NCBI RefSeq assembly: GCF_014803405.1
Contig: NZ_JACYFG010000002.1
Location: 372,001-436,000 of the forward strand
Source: Pelagicoccus enzymogenes
Lineage (GTDB): Bacteria; Verrucomicrobiota; Verrucomicrobiia; Opitutales; Opitutaceae
Direction of reading: 5' to 3'
Length of the DNA stretch: 64,000 nucleotides
Positions within the stretch are counted from its first letter, which is position 1, and every line of letters starts with the position of its first letter. The notes beneath the pieces were generated by a model. That model did no database searches. It was given only the letters and a program-made list of their open reading frames with translations, and was not told the DNA's origin. Shown here in pieces: positions 17,458 through 26,196 of this stretch. The translations under genes were made by a program, and so were the position numbers.

Positions 17458-19368
17458 TCACAGCCCCTTCTCCAGTTCTTCCAACACAGCTTGAAAAGGG
17501 GCCGTTTCCAACGCTCCAAACAACGGCCCCCTGCTGCTTCTCGTTCTGCTGGTCTTCGGACTTGTGATGCCGCATAGAAACCGGGCCGCCTCGCGCGGCG
17601 CCCCCAACCCAGCCGGGCGCTCGTTCCTGAAACGGGACAGGACCTCTCGCTCCCCATCGCTCAAGCCGCGATCCACCCCTTTTATCGAAACGACTCTTCC
17701 GCTCCGGCAATGCTCGCAGTGTCCGCAAGCCTGCTCAAGCGTTTCGCCAAAATAAGCCAACAGGTGCTGAGTTTTGCAGCCATCATGATTGATCAAGCCC
17801 ACGACTTGGGCGATGCGTCGCAGGTTGCCCTCTTCGTTGCGCTTAACCTTCCCGATCAAGGAGGCGCGTACCCTCTCTGCGTCTGGACGCGAGAGGATTC
17901 GCATCCCCTGGCGCAAACCGCTGACTCCTACTTCCAGCATCCCCAACTCCTCGAGGTGGTTGAAGGCTTTTACGATACGTGCCCGATCCGCTCCCAATGC
18001 GGTCGCCGCCGTATCCAAATTCAAGTAACTCCACGTTTTCTTCTCCTCCGCCTGGGCAAGCAAGCTACGCAAAAACTCGCCCGGCTCTCCCTTGAAGGCA
18101 GCCAATACATTCGCCTTTGGCTGCAAGTACTTGAACTTGTATTCACTGTAGAAGGGAGCCGTAAATTTAATGATTCCCTCTAGCTCCAGATATGTCAGCA
18201 AGGTCCCTAGCACCAACCCACGAATATCCGTGTCCTGGGAAAGATGATACATCGAAATATCGAATTCGTCTTTTTGCCTGAGGATAAAGGCAACCAACGA
18301 GTCGACCGCTTCCTCCGTAGGCGTATCGCCGAACACGAAGTTTTCCAGCACAACCAAATCGTCGTCGGACCCCAGCACTTCGCAGTACGATTCCTTTCCA
18401 TCTCGTCCCGCGCGTCCAACTTCCTGCGAATAGTTCTCCAGCGTTTTCGGCAGATTGTAATGATAAACCCGCCGTATGTCAGATTTGTCGATACCCATGC
18501 CAAAGGCAATCGTCGCCACTACGATCCCATCCGCCGACGCCATAAACCAATCTTGGATCTCCGAGCGTTGCTCGCTCTTCATTCCCGCGTGATAGGCTCG
18601 CGCCGAGAAGCCCGCAGTCCCCAAAGCCTCCGCGACCTCCTCCGCGGTTTTCTGCAGCGTGACGTAGATCACAGTTGGACCATGGGCATTCTGCCCCAAG
18701 CGCTCCTTGAGAACCTGTATACGTTGCGACTCAGGAGTCGGCGAAAAGCAAAGAAAGAGATTGGGACGATGGAAACCTGTATTGACATAGGCCTCCGGCT
18801 TGATTCCGAACTCCCGTATTATGTCTTCAACTACAGAAGGAGTAGCAGTAGCTGTCAGCGCCAGCACCCGCTCGACCTTCAGTGCCTTGGCCGCAATCGC
18901 CAACTTCAAGTACTCCGGGCGAAAGTTATGTCCCCACTCGGATATGCAGTGAGCCTCGTCAATGACCATCAGCGATATGGAATTCCCTTCGATTGCCGCA
19001 AAAAAGCGTTCGTTGGAGATACGTTCAGGGGCGACATAGAGGAGCTTCAAGGAGCCCGCCCTCACATCCCGGTAGACCTGACGCGCCTCTTCCGCCGAAA
19101 GGCTCGAGTCGAGCCGAGCCACTTTCACACCCTTCGACTGCAGAAAGTCGACCTGGTCCTTCATCAAGGCGATCAGAGGCGAGATCACCACCGTCAGACC
19201 ATCAAGCAACAGCGCCGGCAACTGGTAACAAAGGCTCTTGCCACTCCCTGTAGGAAAAACCGCCAGTGCCGAATTTCCATCGAGAATTTGCTCGATGATC
19301 GCTTCCTGCCCCTCTCGGAAGGAAGTAAACCCGAAGACTTCGGACAGCGTCTCTTTTAACTTTGGCAT
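17458..19368 (-). CDS. recQ: RecQ-family ATP-dependent DNA helicase
   Basis: A 636-residue superfamily 2 helicase, 3'-5' polarity by family. Visible motifs: FREGQEAII (motif 0), FPTGSGKSLCYQLPAL (I), VISPLIALMKDQV (Ia), MVIDEAHCISEWGHNFRPEY (II plus aromatic loop), ALTATATP (III), ATIAFGMGIDKSDIRRV (V) and QEVGRAGRDG (VI). The zinc-binding region ends in CGHCEHCRSG, and a winged-helix part precedes it. No clear HRDC domain is recognised; the C-terminus ends in a short tail. RecQ acts in recombination and stalled-fork repair. The start is the ATG at 19368; a GTG 6 bases upstream is also possible. Confidence 0.95.
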   Translation of the reverse strand: MPKLKETLSEVFGFTSFREGQEAIIEQILDGNSALAVFPTGSGKSLCYQLPALLLDGLTVVISPLIALMKDQVDFLQSKGVKVARLDSSLSAEEARQVYRDVRAGSLKLLYVAPERISNERFFAAIEGNSISLMVIDEAHCISEWGHNFRPEYLKLAIAAKALKVERVLALTATATPSVVEDIIREFGIKPEAYVNTGFHRPNLFLCFSPTPESQRIQVLKERLGQNAHGPTVIYVTLQKTAEEVAEALGTAGFSARAYHAGMKSEQRSEIQDWFMASADGIVVATIAFGMGIDKSDIRRVYHYNLPKTLENYSQEVGRAGRDGKESYCEVLGSDDDLVVLENFVFGDTPTEEAVDSLVAFILRQKDEFDISMYHLSQDTDIRGLVLGTLLTYLELEGIIKFTAPFYSEYKFKYLQPKANVLAAFKGEPGEFLRSLLAQAEEKKTWSYLNLDTAATALGADRARIVKAFNHLEELGMLEVGVSGLRQGMRILSRPDAERVRASLIGKVKRNEEGNLRRIAQVVGLINHDGCKTQHLLAYFGETLEQACGHCEHCRSGRVVSIKGVDRGLSDGEREVLSRFRNERPAGLGAPREAARFLCGITSPKTSRTRSSRGPLFGALETAPFQAVLEELEKGL

Positions 19369-19567
19369 AGGCACGCTTCGACGCTCTCAGGGTCGCCTGT
19401 CCGTTGCAAGCGACCATATCTGCCAATCGCATAGAGCAATACCAAAGTCGTCAGTTTTCGTGTAGGTGAAGTTCAATTACACCTTATCTGTTGGGATCCC
19501 CCTAGGAAGCCTTCAGCTAAACGGTTGAGCCCCACAGCCTGTTGACGCCTGACTTGAAAGCCCGAAA

Positions 19568-20593
19568 ATGCTAGTTAACATGGATACCCCCCGTCCAATA
19601 AACCGCCGCCATTTCCTGAAAACCTCGAGCTTGCTGACGGCAGGCTTGATCGGAGCCCAGCTTCCGCTTCGAGCCGAAAGCTCAGACGCTCTCGGCTACG
19701 TGCTCCCCAAACGCCCCCTGGGCAAGACGGGCCTCGACGTGACGCTCTTCTGCATCGGCGGCGCCCACATCGGATCACACTCGGAAAAGTCTGCAGCAGC
19801 TCGTATCGAAGCGGCGATCGAGGGGGGCTGCCGCTTCTTCGAAACTGCCCAAGGCTACCAGAAAGGCCGTAGCGAGGAGCGTTTCGGCAAGTTTCTCACC
19901 CCGAAGTACAGGGAGCATATCACCCTGATGACCAAGACGACTGCCGAAGACGGAGCAACCGCCCGCCGACACCTCGACGAATCTCTCAGCCGCATGAAGA
20001 CGGACTACTTGGACATCTATCTCATGCGTTGGATCAAGTCGGAAGAGGACGCAGAAAACCGTATCAAGAACGGAGTCTACGACTTCTTGCTCGAGGCCAA
20101 GGCCGCTGGAAAGATCAAGCATATCGGCTTCAGCGGCCACACCCACCCGGATGCCAACATCCATATGATGCGACGCGGCCTGCCAGAGCTCGAGGTCGTG
20201 CTCATGCCAATCAATGTCGTCGATACCGGCTACCACAGCTTCATCAACCATGCCCTGCCGGTCGCTCTCGAAAAGGAGCTCGGCGTAATCGCCATGAAAA
20301 CAATGGCCGGCGGGTCCTTCTTTGGCGGAGCCGCTCCCTGGGGACGCAACGCCGGAGAAGACCGCCAAGCCATCGTTCCCGAAAAGCTCACGCCCAAGGA
20401 GGCTCACCACTACGCTCTTTCCTTCCCCATCGCCTCCCTTACCAGCGGCACCGCCACCGTCGAACAGGTAAAGGAAAACATCGCCAGCGCCCGTAGCTTC
20501 GCGAAACTCGACGAAGTCCAACGCCAAGAAATAAGCCAACGCGTCGCCACCATCGCAGCTACTGGTTCACTGGAGCACTACAAAGGCTACTAG
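19568..20593 (+). CDS. Tat-exported aldo/keto reductase
   Basis: 341 residues, or 337 from an alternative ATG at 19580. The N-terminus INRRHFLKTSSLLTAGLIGA is a twin-arginine signal. The rest is an aldo/keto reductase barrel: RPLGKTGLDVTLFCIGGAHIG, the FFETAQGYQKGRSEERFGKF segment, LMTKTT, and IGFSGHTHP. Of the usual catalytic tetrad, Tyr, Lys and His are in place, but the Asp of the normal DTAxxYG motif is Glu (FFETAQGY). A late VEQVKENIASA segment is typical of the NADPH-binding end. Export as a folded protein suggests the cofactor is bound before transport. The substrate is unknown. Confidence 0.88.
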   Translation: MLVNMDTPRPINRRHFLKTSSLLTAGLIGAQLPLRAESSDALGYVLPKRPLGKTGLDVTLFCIGGAHIGSHSEKSAAARIEAAIEGGCRFFETAQGYQKGRSEERFGKFLTPKYREHITLMTKTTAEDGATARRHLDESLSRMKTDYLDIYLMRWIKSEEDAENRIKNGVYDFLLEAKAAGKIKHIGFSGHTHPDANIHMMRRGLPELEVVLMPINVVDTGYHSFINHALPVALEKELGVIAMKTMAGGSFFGGAAPWGRNAGEDRQAIVPEKLTPKEAHHYALSFPIASLTSGTATVEQVKENIASARSFAKLDEVQRQEISQRVATIAATGSLEHYKGY

Positions 20594-20624
20594 AGCGGTA
20601 TAAGCTAAACACTTATTACATTTT

Positions 20625-20685
20625 GTAGGAAGCGACTTTGCGTCGCGATCAACCGGTCTCCAATCGCGACCCAAGGTCGCTTCCC
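20625..20685. repeat. REP-like palindromic element (copy 2)
   Basis: The arms GTAGGAAGCGACTTTGCGTC and ATCGCGACCCAAGGTCGCTT form a long imperfect inverted repeat just after the aldo/keto reductase gene. It has the same architecture as the element at 14626-14684 (AAGCG, an inner GCGAT/ATCGC, CCAAGG), but the stem bases differ in a paired manner. Confidence 0.7.
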
Positions 20686-21024
20686 AAGGAGGAAATGCAG
20701 ATAGGAATTAGGCAAGGAACTACAATGACACCCACCAGAGCCTATCCCTGCATCCCATGAAATGCCGCGCTTCAGAAACAGTCTGGAGCCCTTTCGTCAT
20801 GTCTCCTCTAAACACTAACGTTTGGATCGACTGTACATTTTACGCCTGGCTCACACTGGCAAAAAAACACCCGAAGAACCCCATCGAGACGAGTCTCCCG
20901 AAAAAGAACAAACCGCCTTTCCAACTGTAATTCAACACCTTAGAAAACATTCGCCGCAGAATCAGTCACTTCTCTGGCATCCCCCGTGCAAAGCCTTGTT
21001 CGAAAAATGGCAAATCGCCATCCA
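20686..21024. other. Intergenic region without a recognisable gene
   Basis: About 340 bases between the palindromic repeat and the PspA-like gene. A 68-codon open frame at 20822-21028 has atypical composition and overlaps the next start; it is not credible as a gene. The promoter for the PspA-like operon should be here but was not resolved. Confidence 0.4.
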
Positions 21025-21705
21025 ATGAACACAACCGCACGCATAATGAGAAAACTCAAGATCTGGACCGCCAGTATCGTCTCCGGCTTCGACTCTGTCA
21101 TCAGCAAGGTCGAGAACCACGAATCCTTGGTGGCAAGCTCCATACAGGAACTGCAAACCGCCGCCGCCCACGCCACGGTAAAGCTTGGCCGCCTGAAGCA
21201 GGAAATCCGACGGATGAAGGACAAACGCTGCCAGTTGGAGCAGAGCCGCGAACGCTGGAAGGAACGAGCCCTCGCCCTCCGCGAAAGCGACAAAGCGAAA
21301 GCCATCGAGTGCCTGCGCCGCGGCAAAAGCGTCGAATCGGAAATCGCTCAGCTGGAAAAAGAAATCCCCAGCCACAACCAACTCGCCGACAGCATCGAAG
21401 CTGACCTGCGAAAGCTGCAGAACAAGATCGACGAGCTCAAGCTGCGCAAGCGCGCCTTCAGCACCAGGGCCAGCCGTGCCAAGGCCATGAAGATTTGCCA
21501 AGACTACTCGGCCACCTCCGGCGAGCAATTGGAAGACACCTTCGAACGCTGGGAACTGAAGCTCGCCGAATCAGAAATCGCATCCAGCGCCTGCACCGAC
21601 TCGCTCGAGGACGAATTTCTTCGCGAGGAGGAATTCGCCGCCCTCGAAGAGGAACTCGAGCAACTCGAGCCCTCCCTTGAGAACAAAACAGCTCACCAAG
21701 CATAA
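21025..21705 (+). CDS. PspA/IM30-like coiled-coil protein
   Basis: About 226 residues from the ATG at 21025 (or 219 from 21046, MRKLKIW). Nearly the whole protein is a charged alpha-helical coiled coil, for example VKLGRLKQEIRRMKDKRCQL and EKEIPSHNQLADSIEADLRK, with a short amphipathic N-terminus (MRKLKIWTASIVSGFDSVIS). This is the layout of PspA/IM30/Vipp1 membrane-maintenance proteins, although similarity to the canonical family is distant and the acidic tail is unusual. It is 20 bases upstream of a polytopic membrane protein gene, so the two probably act together at the inner membrane. Confidence 0.7.
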   Translation: MNTTARIMRKLKIWTASIVSGFDSVISKVENHESLVASSIQELQTAAAHATVKLGRLKQEIRRMKDKRCQLEQSRERWKERALALRESDKAKAIECLRRGKSVESEIAQLEKEIPSHNQLADSIEADLRKLQNKIDELKLRKRAFSTRASRAKAMKICQDYSATSGEQLEDTFERWELKLAESEIASSACTDSLEDEFLREEEFAALEEELEQLEPSLENKTAHQA

Positions 21706-21725
21706 CCCCCAACCCAATCTCCAGA

Positions 21726-23093
21726 ATGAACCAAGATAGCGCCCTAGAACAACTTCCCCTGCCAGAGGCAGGGGCCAATGAACAAGACGAGGAAGGCCAA
21801 TCAGCAGACGAACGACGCATTTGGAGTCGATTGCCTCAATTGCTTCGATGGATCGGCGGCCTTTCGCTAGCCGGCTCGGCCATCACCTTCTTGCTCGGAG
21901 GATGGATGGACGCCGCCCCCTTAATCCGCTATTACAGCTTCTTCGCTCTCACCAGCGCCCTCACCCTAGCCGGCGTATTCTGCGGACTGAAGCTCAAGGA
22001 AGACAAAGGAGCGCGCACCTTCCTCTCTCTGGGAACCGCCTTCATCCCCGTGCTCTTTTGCCAATTGGGCGCCATCGTTTACGCGCAAATCAAGGGAACG
22101 ACGTCCCAGTTTCCTGAATACTTCGAAGTCTTCCAGTTTTCACCCATCGGAACGTCCTTGCTCATATTGACGCTAGTGGCGGCATTCGTACTGCTCACCG
22201 CATACGCGTTCTTCGGTTTTTCAGCAATGGCACGGCCTGCCGCCAAGAAGCTGACCGCCCTCTACCTATTGGCCAACACCGCTCTCCTCGTGCCTTTGCG
22301 TGACGAATTGACGGTAGCAAGCATGGGCTTCGTCCTTCTTGGATTGCTCGCCTACTTCGATCGCAAAACCTTCTCGAAATCGAGCGTTCTACGCACCTGG
22401 GACGGAAGAGCGATGCGTTCGCTGCTGTTCGTGCCTTTCGGCCTCCTGCTGCTACGCAGCGTGCTGCTCTACGAAACCTCGAACCTTCTGGTTGCCCTCT
22501 TCTCTGCTTCCATTGCCACACTGTTCTTCTTCGGACTGCCACAGGCTACCAACAGCGTCGCCTGGAAACGCTTCTACCAGCACCTCAGCCTTCCTCCCCT
22601 CGCGGTCGCCTGCATCAGCATAGGGTTTCCGATCGCAGATCGTATCCGAATTTTCGGTACGGACTCGTATTTCTTGCTGCTCGTCATGCCGAGCGCACTG
22701 CTGGTGATTCTCCTCTCGCACCGAACCCGCGAATCCGGACGCTCTTTTCGCTTCATCGCGACCGCTACCGCGATCAGCGTGGCCACTCTGCAGATGGCAA
22801 ACGTCGACGGCCTTTTCACCGCTCTCACCTCTCTCCTCGTAGCCATCGGCTGCACGATATACTCCTACACCATTCGCGAGAAGATCGTGCTCTTCATGGG
22901 ACTCGCCGGCACGGGCCTCAGCCTCGCATACCACGTGAGCTACGCCGCCGAACTCTATCGCAACAACTTGTGGCTATCCCTCGCAGCGACTGGTGTCGCC
23001 GTTATTCTGGCCGCCTCCTACGTCGAGCGAAACTGGCAGACGCTTCTCGCCCAAGGCAAGGGCTTCCGCCGCAAGCTCGACGATTGGAACTAG
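21726..23093 (+). CDS. Polytopic membrane protein of unknown function
   Basis: 455 residues: an acidic cytoplasmic N-terminus (about 45 residues) and then about 12 hydrophobic segments, for example LLRWIGGLSLAGSAITFLLG, YYSFFALTSALTLAGVFCGL and LWLSLAATGVAVILAASYV. The C-terminus is basic. The overall pattern resembles DUF2157-type proteins, but no family could be assigned with confidence. It follows the PspA-like gene by 20 bases and ends before a strong terminator at 23135, so the two genes form a unit. Confidence 0.65.
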   Translation: MNQDSALEQLPLPEAGANEQDEEGQSADERRIWSRLPQLLRWIGGLSLAGSAITFLLGGWMDAAPLIRYYSFFALTSALTLAGVFCGLKLKEDKGARTFLSLGTAFIPVLFCQLGAIVYAQIKGTTSQFPEYFEVFQFSPIGTSLLILTLVAAFVLLTAYAFFGFSAMARPAAKKLTALYLLANTALLVPLRDELTVASMGFVLLGLLAYFDRKTFSKSSVLRTWDGRAMRSLLFVPFGLLLLRSVLLYETSNLLVALFSASIATLFFFGLPQATNSVAWKRFYQHLSLPPLAVACISIGFPIADRIRIFGTDSYFLLLVMPSALLVILLSHRTRESGRSFRFIATATAISVATLQMANVDGLFTALTSLLVAIGCTIYSYTIREKIVLFMGLAGTGLSLAYHVSYAAELYRNNLWLSLAATGVAVILAASYVERNWQTLLAQGKGFRRKLDDWN

Positions 23094-23134
23094 GAAAACA
23101 ACGCCTTTCCGACTTGGAGATTGGAAAACCGCAG

Positions 23135-23164
23135 CGGCGGGCTCGTCGAGAGCCCGCCGTTTTT
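23135..23164 (+). terminator. Rho-independent terminator after the PspA-like operon
   Basis: A perfect 10-bp GC-rich stem (CGGCGGGCTC / GAGCCCGCCG) with a GTCGA loop and five T. Confidence 0.92.
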
Positions 23165-23288
23165 GCAGGAACATCCTTTCCGTTTGGCAAAGGGCTGCTG
23201 ATACCTAAGCTGTCGCTTCGATGAAGCCGAAAACCCACGACGCGAAACAAGCCTCGCTCGTCACCACTGCCTCCATGCTCCCGACACA

Positions 23289-24407
23289 ATGAAGGATAAA
23301 AATGCCTTTAAAACTCCGATCGTGATCGGAGTCATTTTTTGGTTAGTCGTCACCTTCGTCGTCATCTGGGGGGCCACGGACGAGCCGAAGCTCAACTTTT
23401 CAACTAACTATCAGGACTACTACCCAGACCCAGAAGGTGCTGAAGAAAGCCATGCACTTATCCGGGAGCTCACTGAGATTCAGATTTCTCCCTATATACA
23501 TAGCTCAATACGGAGCAGGGAGTCCAAAGTAAGACAGGAAGCAGCAGCGACACGTAATGAAGGAAAAGGCTTCGATCCTTACAAAATCCAAGATCTCTCA
23601 TTCGAAGGAAAACTTGAATACCTCAAAGAGCACTCCAAAGAGATTAGACACAATCGAGATCAACTGCAGGAAGCCGAGAGGATCATCACGGAACTTGAAG
23701 CATTCGATCTGATAGGAGGAGCTCCGAGCGATTTTCCTTTTTCGTCAGGATTCAACTATGGCAATCTTCGCACCTATGCAAAAAGTTTGGCCTGGAATTC
23801 GATTCTGGATGCAAACAACGACTCGGCGGACCAAGCGCTCTTAAAGCTCCACAACTATGCAGACCTTGCAGAGAGAGCAAAGCCATGCGCTCGATCGCTG
23901 ATAGAGCAGCTCTCATGGACAGCTGTCTCCTTCATTTGCCTTTCGACTGCAAAGGATATAGTAGAAAACTACGACGTATCCGAAGATACGCTACGTGAAG
24001 GGATAATTAAGATTCAAATACGCGTCGAACCTCTCGAATTATTAAGACGCACATTCATCCAAGAAAAAATATTCTTCAGCAACACAATCAGTCTCTTGCC
24101 GAAGACTCGAATAGCGGGATACCCCACACTTTTGGAGAATCAAACAGCGAATCAACTCTCTACACATCTCGATGAACTATATCAACTGGCTGAATCCGGT
24201 AAATTCTCGCAAATAGAGCTCGAGATAAAGAGTTTCCTCGATGGGAACAGTGGATTTCAGATAAAAAATTGGGGTGGGTCGCAAGCAACTATCAATGCCT
24301 ACCCAAATGTCATTCAGTTTTTCAGCATGTTTTCGAAGAACGAAAGGCTCATCCTAGAGTACCAAGAGCTTCTCAGAAAAAAGTTGAAATCCAAACAGCT
24401 AGAGTAG
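23289..24407 (+). CDS. Hypothetical membrane-anchored protein with atypical base composition
   Basis: 372 residues with one N-terminal membrane helix (TPIVIGVIFWLVVTFVVIWG, residues 9-28) and a large, mostly helical extracytoplasmic part rich in Glu, Lys, Ile, Asn and Ser. No known domain was recognised. Its codon choice is visibly more A/T-rich than that of its neighbours (for example runs such as ATAAAAAATTGGGG near 24262), and it lacks the long antisense open frames that GC-rich genes here produce. That fits recent acquisition or low expression. Transcription is isolated by the upstream terminator and by the convergent olsA-like gene 7 bases downstream. Confidence 0.65.
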   Translation: MKDKNAFKTPIVIGVIFWLVVTFVVIWGATDEPKLNFSTNYQDYYPDPEGAEESHALIRELTEIQISPYIHSSIRSRESKVRQEAAATRNEGKGFDPYKIQDLSFEGKLEYLKEHSKEIRHNRDQLQEAERIITELEAFDLIGGAPSDFPFSSGFNYGNLRTYAKSLAWNSILDANNDSADQALLKLHNYADLAERAKPCARSLIEQLSWTAVSFICLSTAKDIVENYDVSEDTLREGIIKIQIRVEPLELLRRTFIQEKIFFSNTISLLPKTRIAGYPTLLENQTANQLSTHLDELYQLAESGKFSQIELEIKSFLDGNSGFQIKNWGGSQATINAYPNVIQFFSMFSKNERLILEYQELLRKKLKSKQLE

Positions 24408-24414
24408 GCAACCC

Positions 24415-25176
24415 CTAGCAGCGATACTTCTCGCTCAAGCCTAGAACCTCCTCGTACAATTCCTTGGCGAGGGCCTTGCGATCATTACCGGGCCGTCGTT
24501 GGTTTCCGAATACAATCGTAGCTCGAACGGACTTAACCTTGCAAAGGCGAAGCAGGTGAGAGGCAAAGCCCATGTCGCCCCACCAGCAAACGTCTTGAGC
24601 CACGTCGCCTTGCTCGCATTCATATTTCAAATACGCCGGAGTGATTGGCCAATCGTTGTCGACAAGCGGTTGCAAGAGGGAGGCTCGATAAGGCAGCACA
24701 GCTCGACCGTCCGTGGAAGTGCCCTCCAGAAAGAATGTCATGTTCAAACCTGCCTCGATCACCTCGGAAAAGCTAGCTTCCTTTGTCGCCACGTCCGATC
24801 GGCGCCTGCGATCGATGTACAGCGTCCCCGCCATGCGGCAATAGGAGCCTACCACCGGCCAAGAATCAACCTCCACCTTCGACAAGAACACCTGAGGAGT
24901 CACAGAAGCCAAGACGATGATATCCATGTAGCTGAGGTGATTGGGAGCAATGAATCCGCCAGCGGGGACCGGGCCTACCACCGAAACGCGAAAGCCCATC
25001 AGCTTCAACATGCGAGCCGCATTGCGCTGCAACCAAGCTGAACGCTCCGGCCGACTCGGCTTTCGGCCAACACGAAAGAGAAAGTCCAGTCCGGCAATCG
25101 CGAATACGCCGACGAGACCCAAAAGTCGGCCTAGCTGACGGAGCTTAGCTACGAAAAAATTCACGCATCGTTTCAA
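24415..25176 (-). CDS. olsA: Lysophospholipid/lyso-ornithine-lipid O-acyltransferase (PlsC family)
   Basis: 253 residues with an N-terminal membrane segment (LGLVGVFAIAGLDFLF) and the PlsC acyltransferase motifs: NHLSYMD (HX4D, motif I), GTLYIDRRRRSD (motif II region) and FLEGTSTDG (motif III). The neighbouring upstream gene encodes an OlsB-type N-acyltransferase, so the likely role is the second step of ornithine-lipid synthesis, O-acylation of lyso-ornithine lipid. A general 1-acylglycerol-3-phosphate acyltransferase remains possible. The gap to olsB is 55 bases, consistent with an operon. Confidence 0.82.
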   Translation of the reverse strand: MKRCVNFFVAKLRQLGRLLGLVGVFAIAGLDFLFRVGRKPSRPERSAWLQRNAARMLKLMGFRVSVVGPVPAGGFIAPNHLSYMDIIVLASVTPQVFLSKVEVDSWPVVGSYCRMAGTLYIDRRRRSDVATKEASFSEVIEAGLNMTFFLEGTSTDGRAVLPYRASLLQPLVDNDWPITPAYLKYECEQGDVAQDVCWWGDMGFASHLLRLCKVKSVRATIVFGNQRRPGNDRKALAKELYEEVLGLSEKYRC

Positions 25177-25231
25177 TGCGAACCAGCAGCTCCTTTACAA
25201 GCTTTTGGCGTGAACGACAAAGGCCTTGCGA

Positions 25232-26026
25232 CTAGCCCAAAAACTTGGACATGGCTCGCGGGCCCAGCGATCGCAGGTCGAGCAAGGTCAGGAAATCGAT
25301 CGTCTTGAACTCCCGATCAAGCGCCGGCTCTCCGCAAATCCGCGCCCCTAGAGTCAAGTAGGCTCGCATCAGGCGCGGGATGTCCACCGTGCGGGACAGG
25401 GCAATGATTTCAGACTCGTCCTCGCCGGTTGCGCTGCAGTCGTACTTCTCCGTGGCCTTCGTCAGGAATTCAGGAGCGACCAAGTAGCGGGACAGCTTCC
25501 GAAACGCTGCCTGCCCTTCCAAAGGATTGGTAGAGGTAATGGAGCTGCAGCCGATCAGGTAACGGGCTCCGCAAAGCTTCGCGTATTGGGCGATCCCCTT
25601 CCAAAGCAAGCCAAGCACCACCATGTTGCGGTGCTCCTTGGCGATGCAAGCCCGCCCCAGCTCGATCGTCTCCGACCGGATCGATTCGTAAGGAGCGAAA
25701 TCGAACTCTTGCTCGCTGTAGTAGCCGATGTTGGCCAAAGCGGACTCGCCTGTCTGCAAACGATAGGTGCCAATGATCTCACCTGAAACGACGTGCTCGA
25801 CCAGCAGATGGTCGCACACCAAGTCAAAGGGATCCGCGTCCTTACCGGTCGCCTCAGACGCTGCAAGGCCTTCGCCTAGCTCTAGGTTGAAAACGCGGTA
25901 GCGAAGTCGCTGAGCCTGGGCGATGTCGAGGTCGCTGCCGGAGATGCGGACTTTGTAAGCAGAGGTCGGTGACGGAGGTATGAAGCGTTCGACCCGCTTT
26001 CTCCTATCGTTGGCGCTGATGGGCAT
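25232..26026 (-). CDS. olsB: OlsB-type N-acyltransferase (ornithine-lipid synthesis)
   Basis: A 264-residue GNAT-like protein of the hemolysin/OlsB family. Typical segments are AQRLRYRVFNLELGE near residue 35, DPFDLVCDHLLV, GTYRLQTGE, ELGRACIAKEHRNMVVLGLL and RYLIGCSSITS. Enzymes of this family move a 3-hydroxyacyl group from acyl carrier protein to the alpha-amino group of ornithine. The adjacent PlsC-type acyltransferase supports the ornithine-lipid assignment. Such phosphorus-free lipids are useful under phosphate limitation (known of the family; regulation here is not visible). Confidence 0.85.
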   Translation of the reverse strand: MPISANDRRKRVERFIPPSPTSAYKVRISGSDLDIAQAQRLRYRVFNLELGEGLAASEATGKDADPFDLVCDHLLVEHVVSGEIIGTYRLQTGESALANIGYYSEQEFDFAPYESIRSETIELGRACIAKEHRNMVVLGLLWKGIAQYAKLCGARYLIGCSSITSTNPLEGQAAFRKLSRYLVAPEFLTKATEKYDCSATGEDESEIIALSRTVDIPRLMRAYLTLGARICGEPALDREFKTIDFLTLLDLRSLGPRAMSKFLG

Positions 26027-26196
26027 AGCTTTAAAAAATGAGGTAGAGAGCTGGATTCCTCATCCATCTAAGTCTCGCATCATCCATTTCAGGACAAGGG
26101 AGTCAATATCGCCCAAACGGGAAGCTACGCTTTTAACGCAGGCGTCACCTCGCATTCACCATTCTGATACAAAACGCCCGCTCAGGCTCGCAGCTA

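Noticed and set aside
18244-19359. 371-codon open frame antisense to recQ
   Set aside because: It lies entirely inside recQ, whose helicase motifs are complete; no independent evidence.
20822-21028. 68-codon open frame before the PspA-like gene
   Set aside because: No start context, no homology-like features, and it overlaps the coiled-coil gene start.
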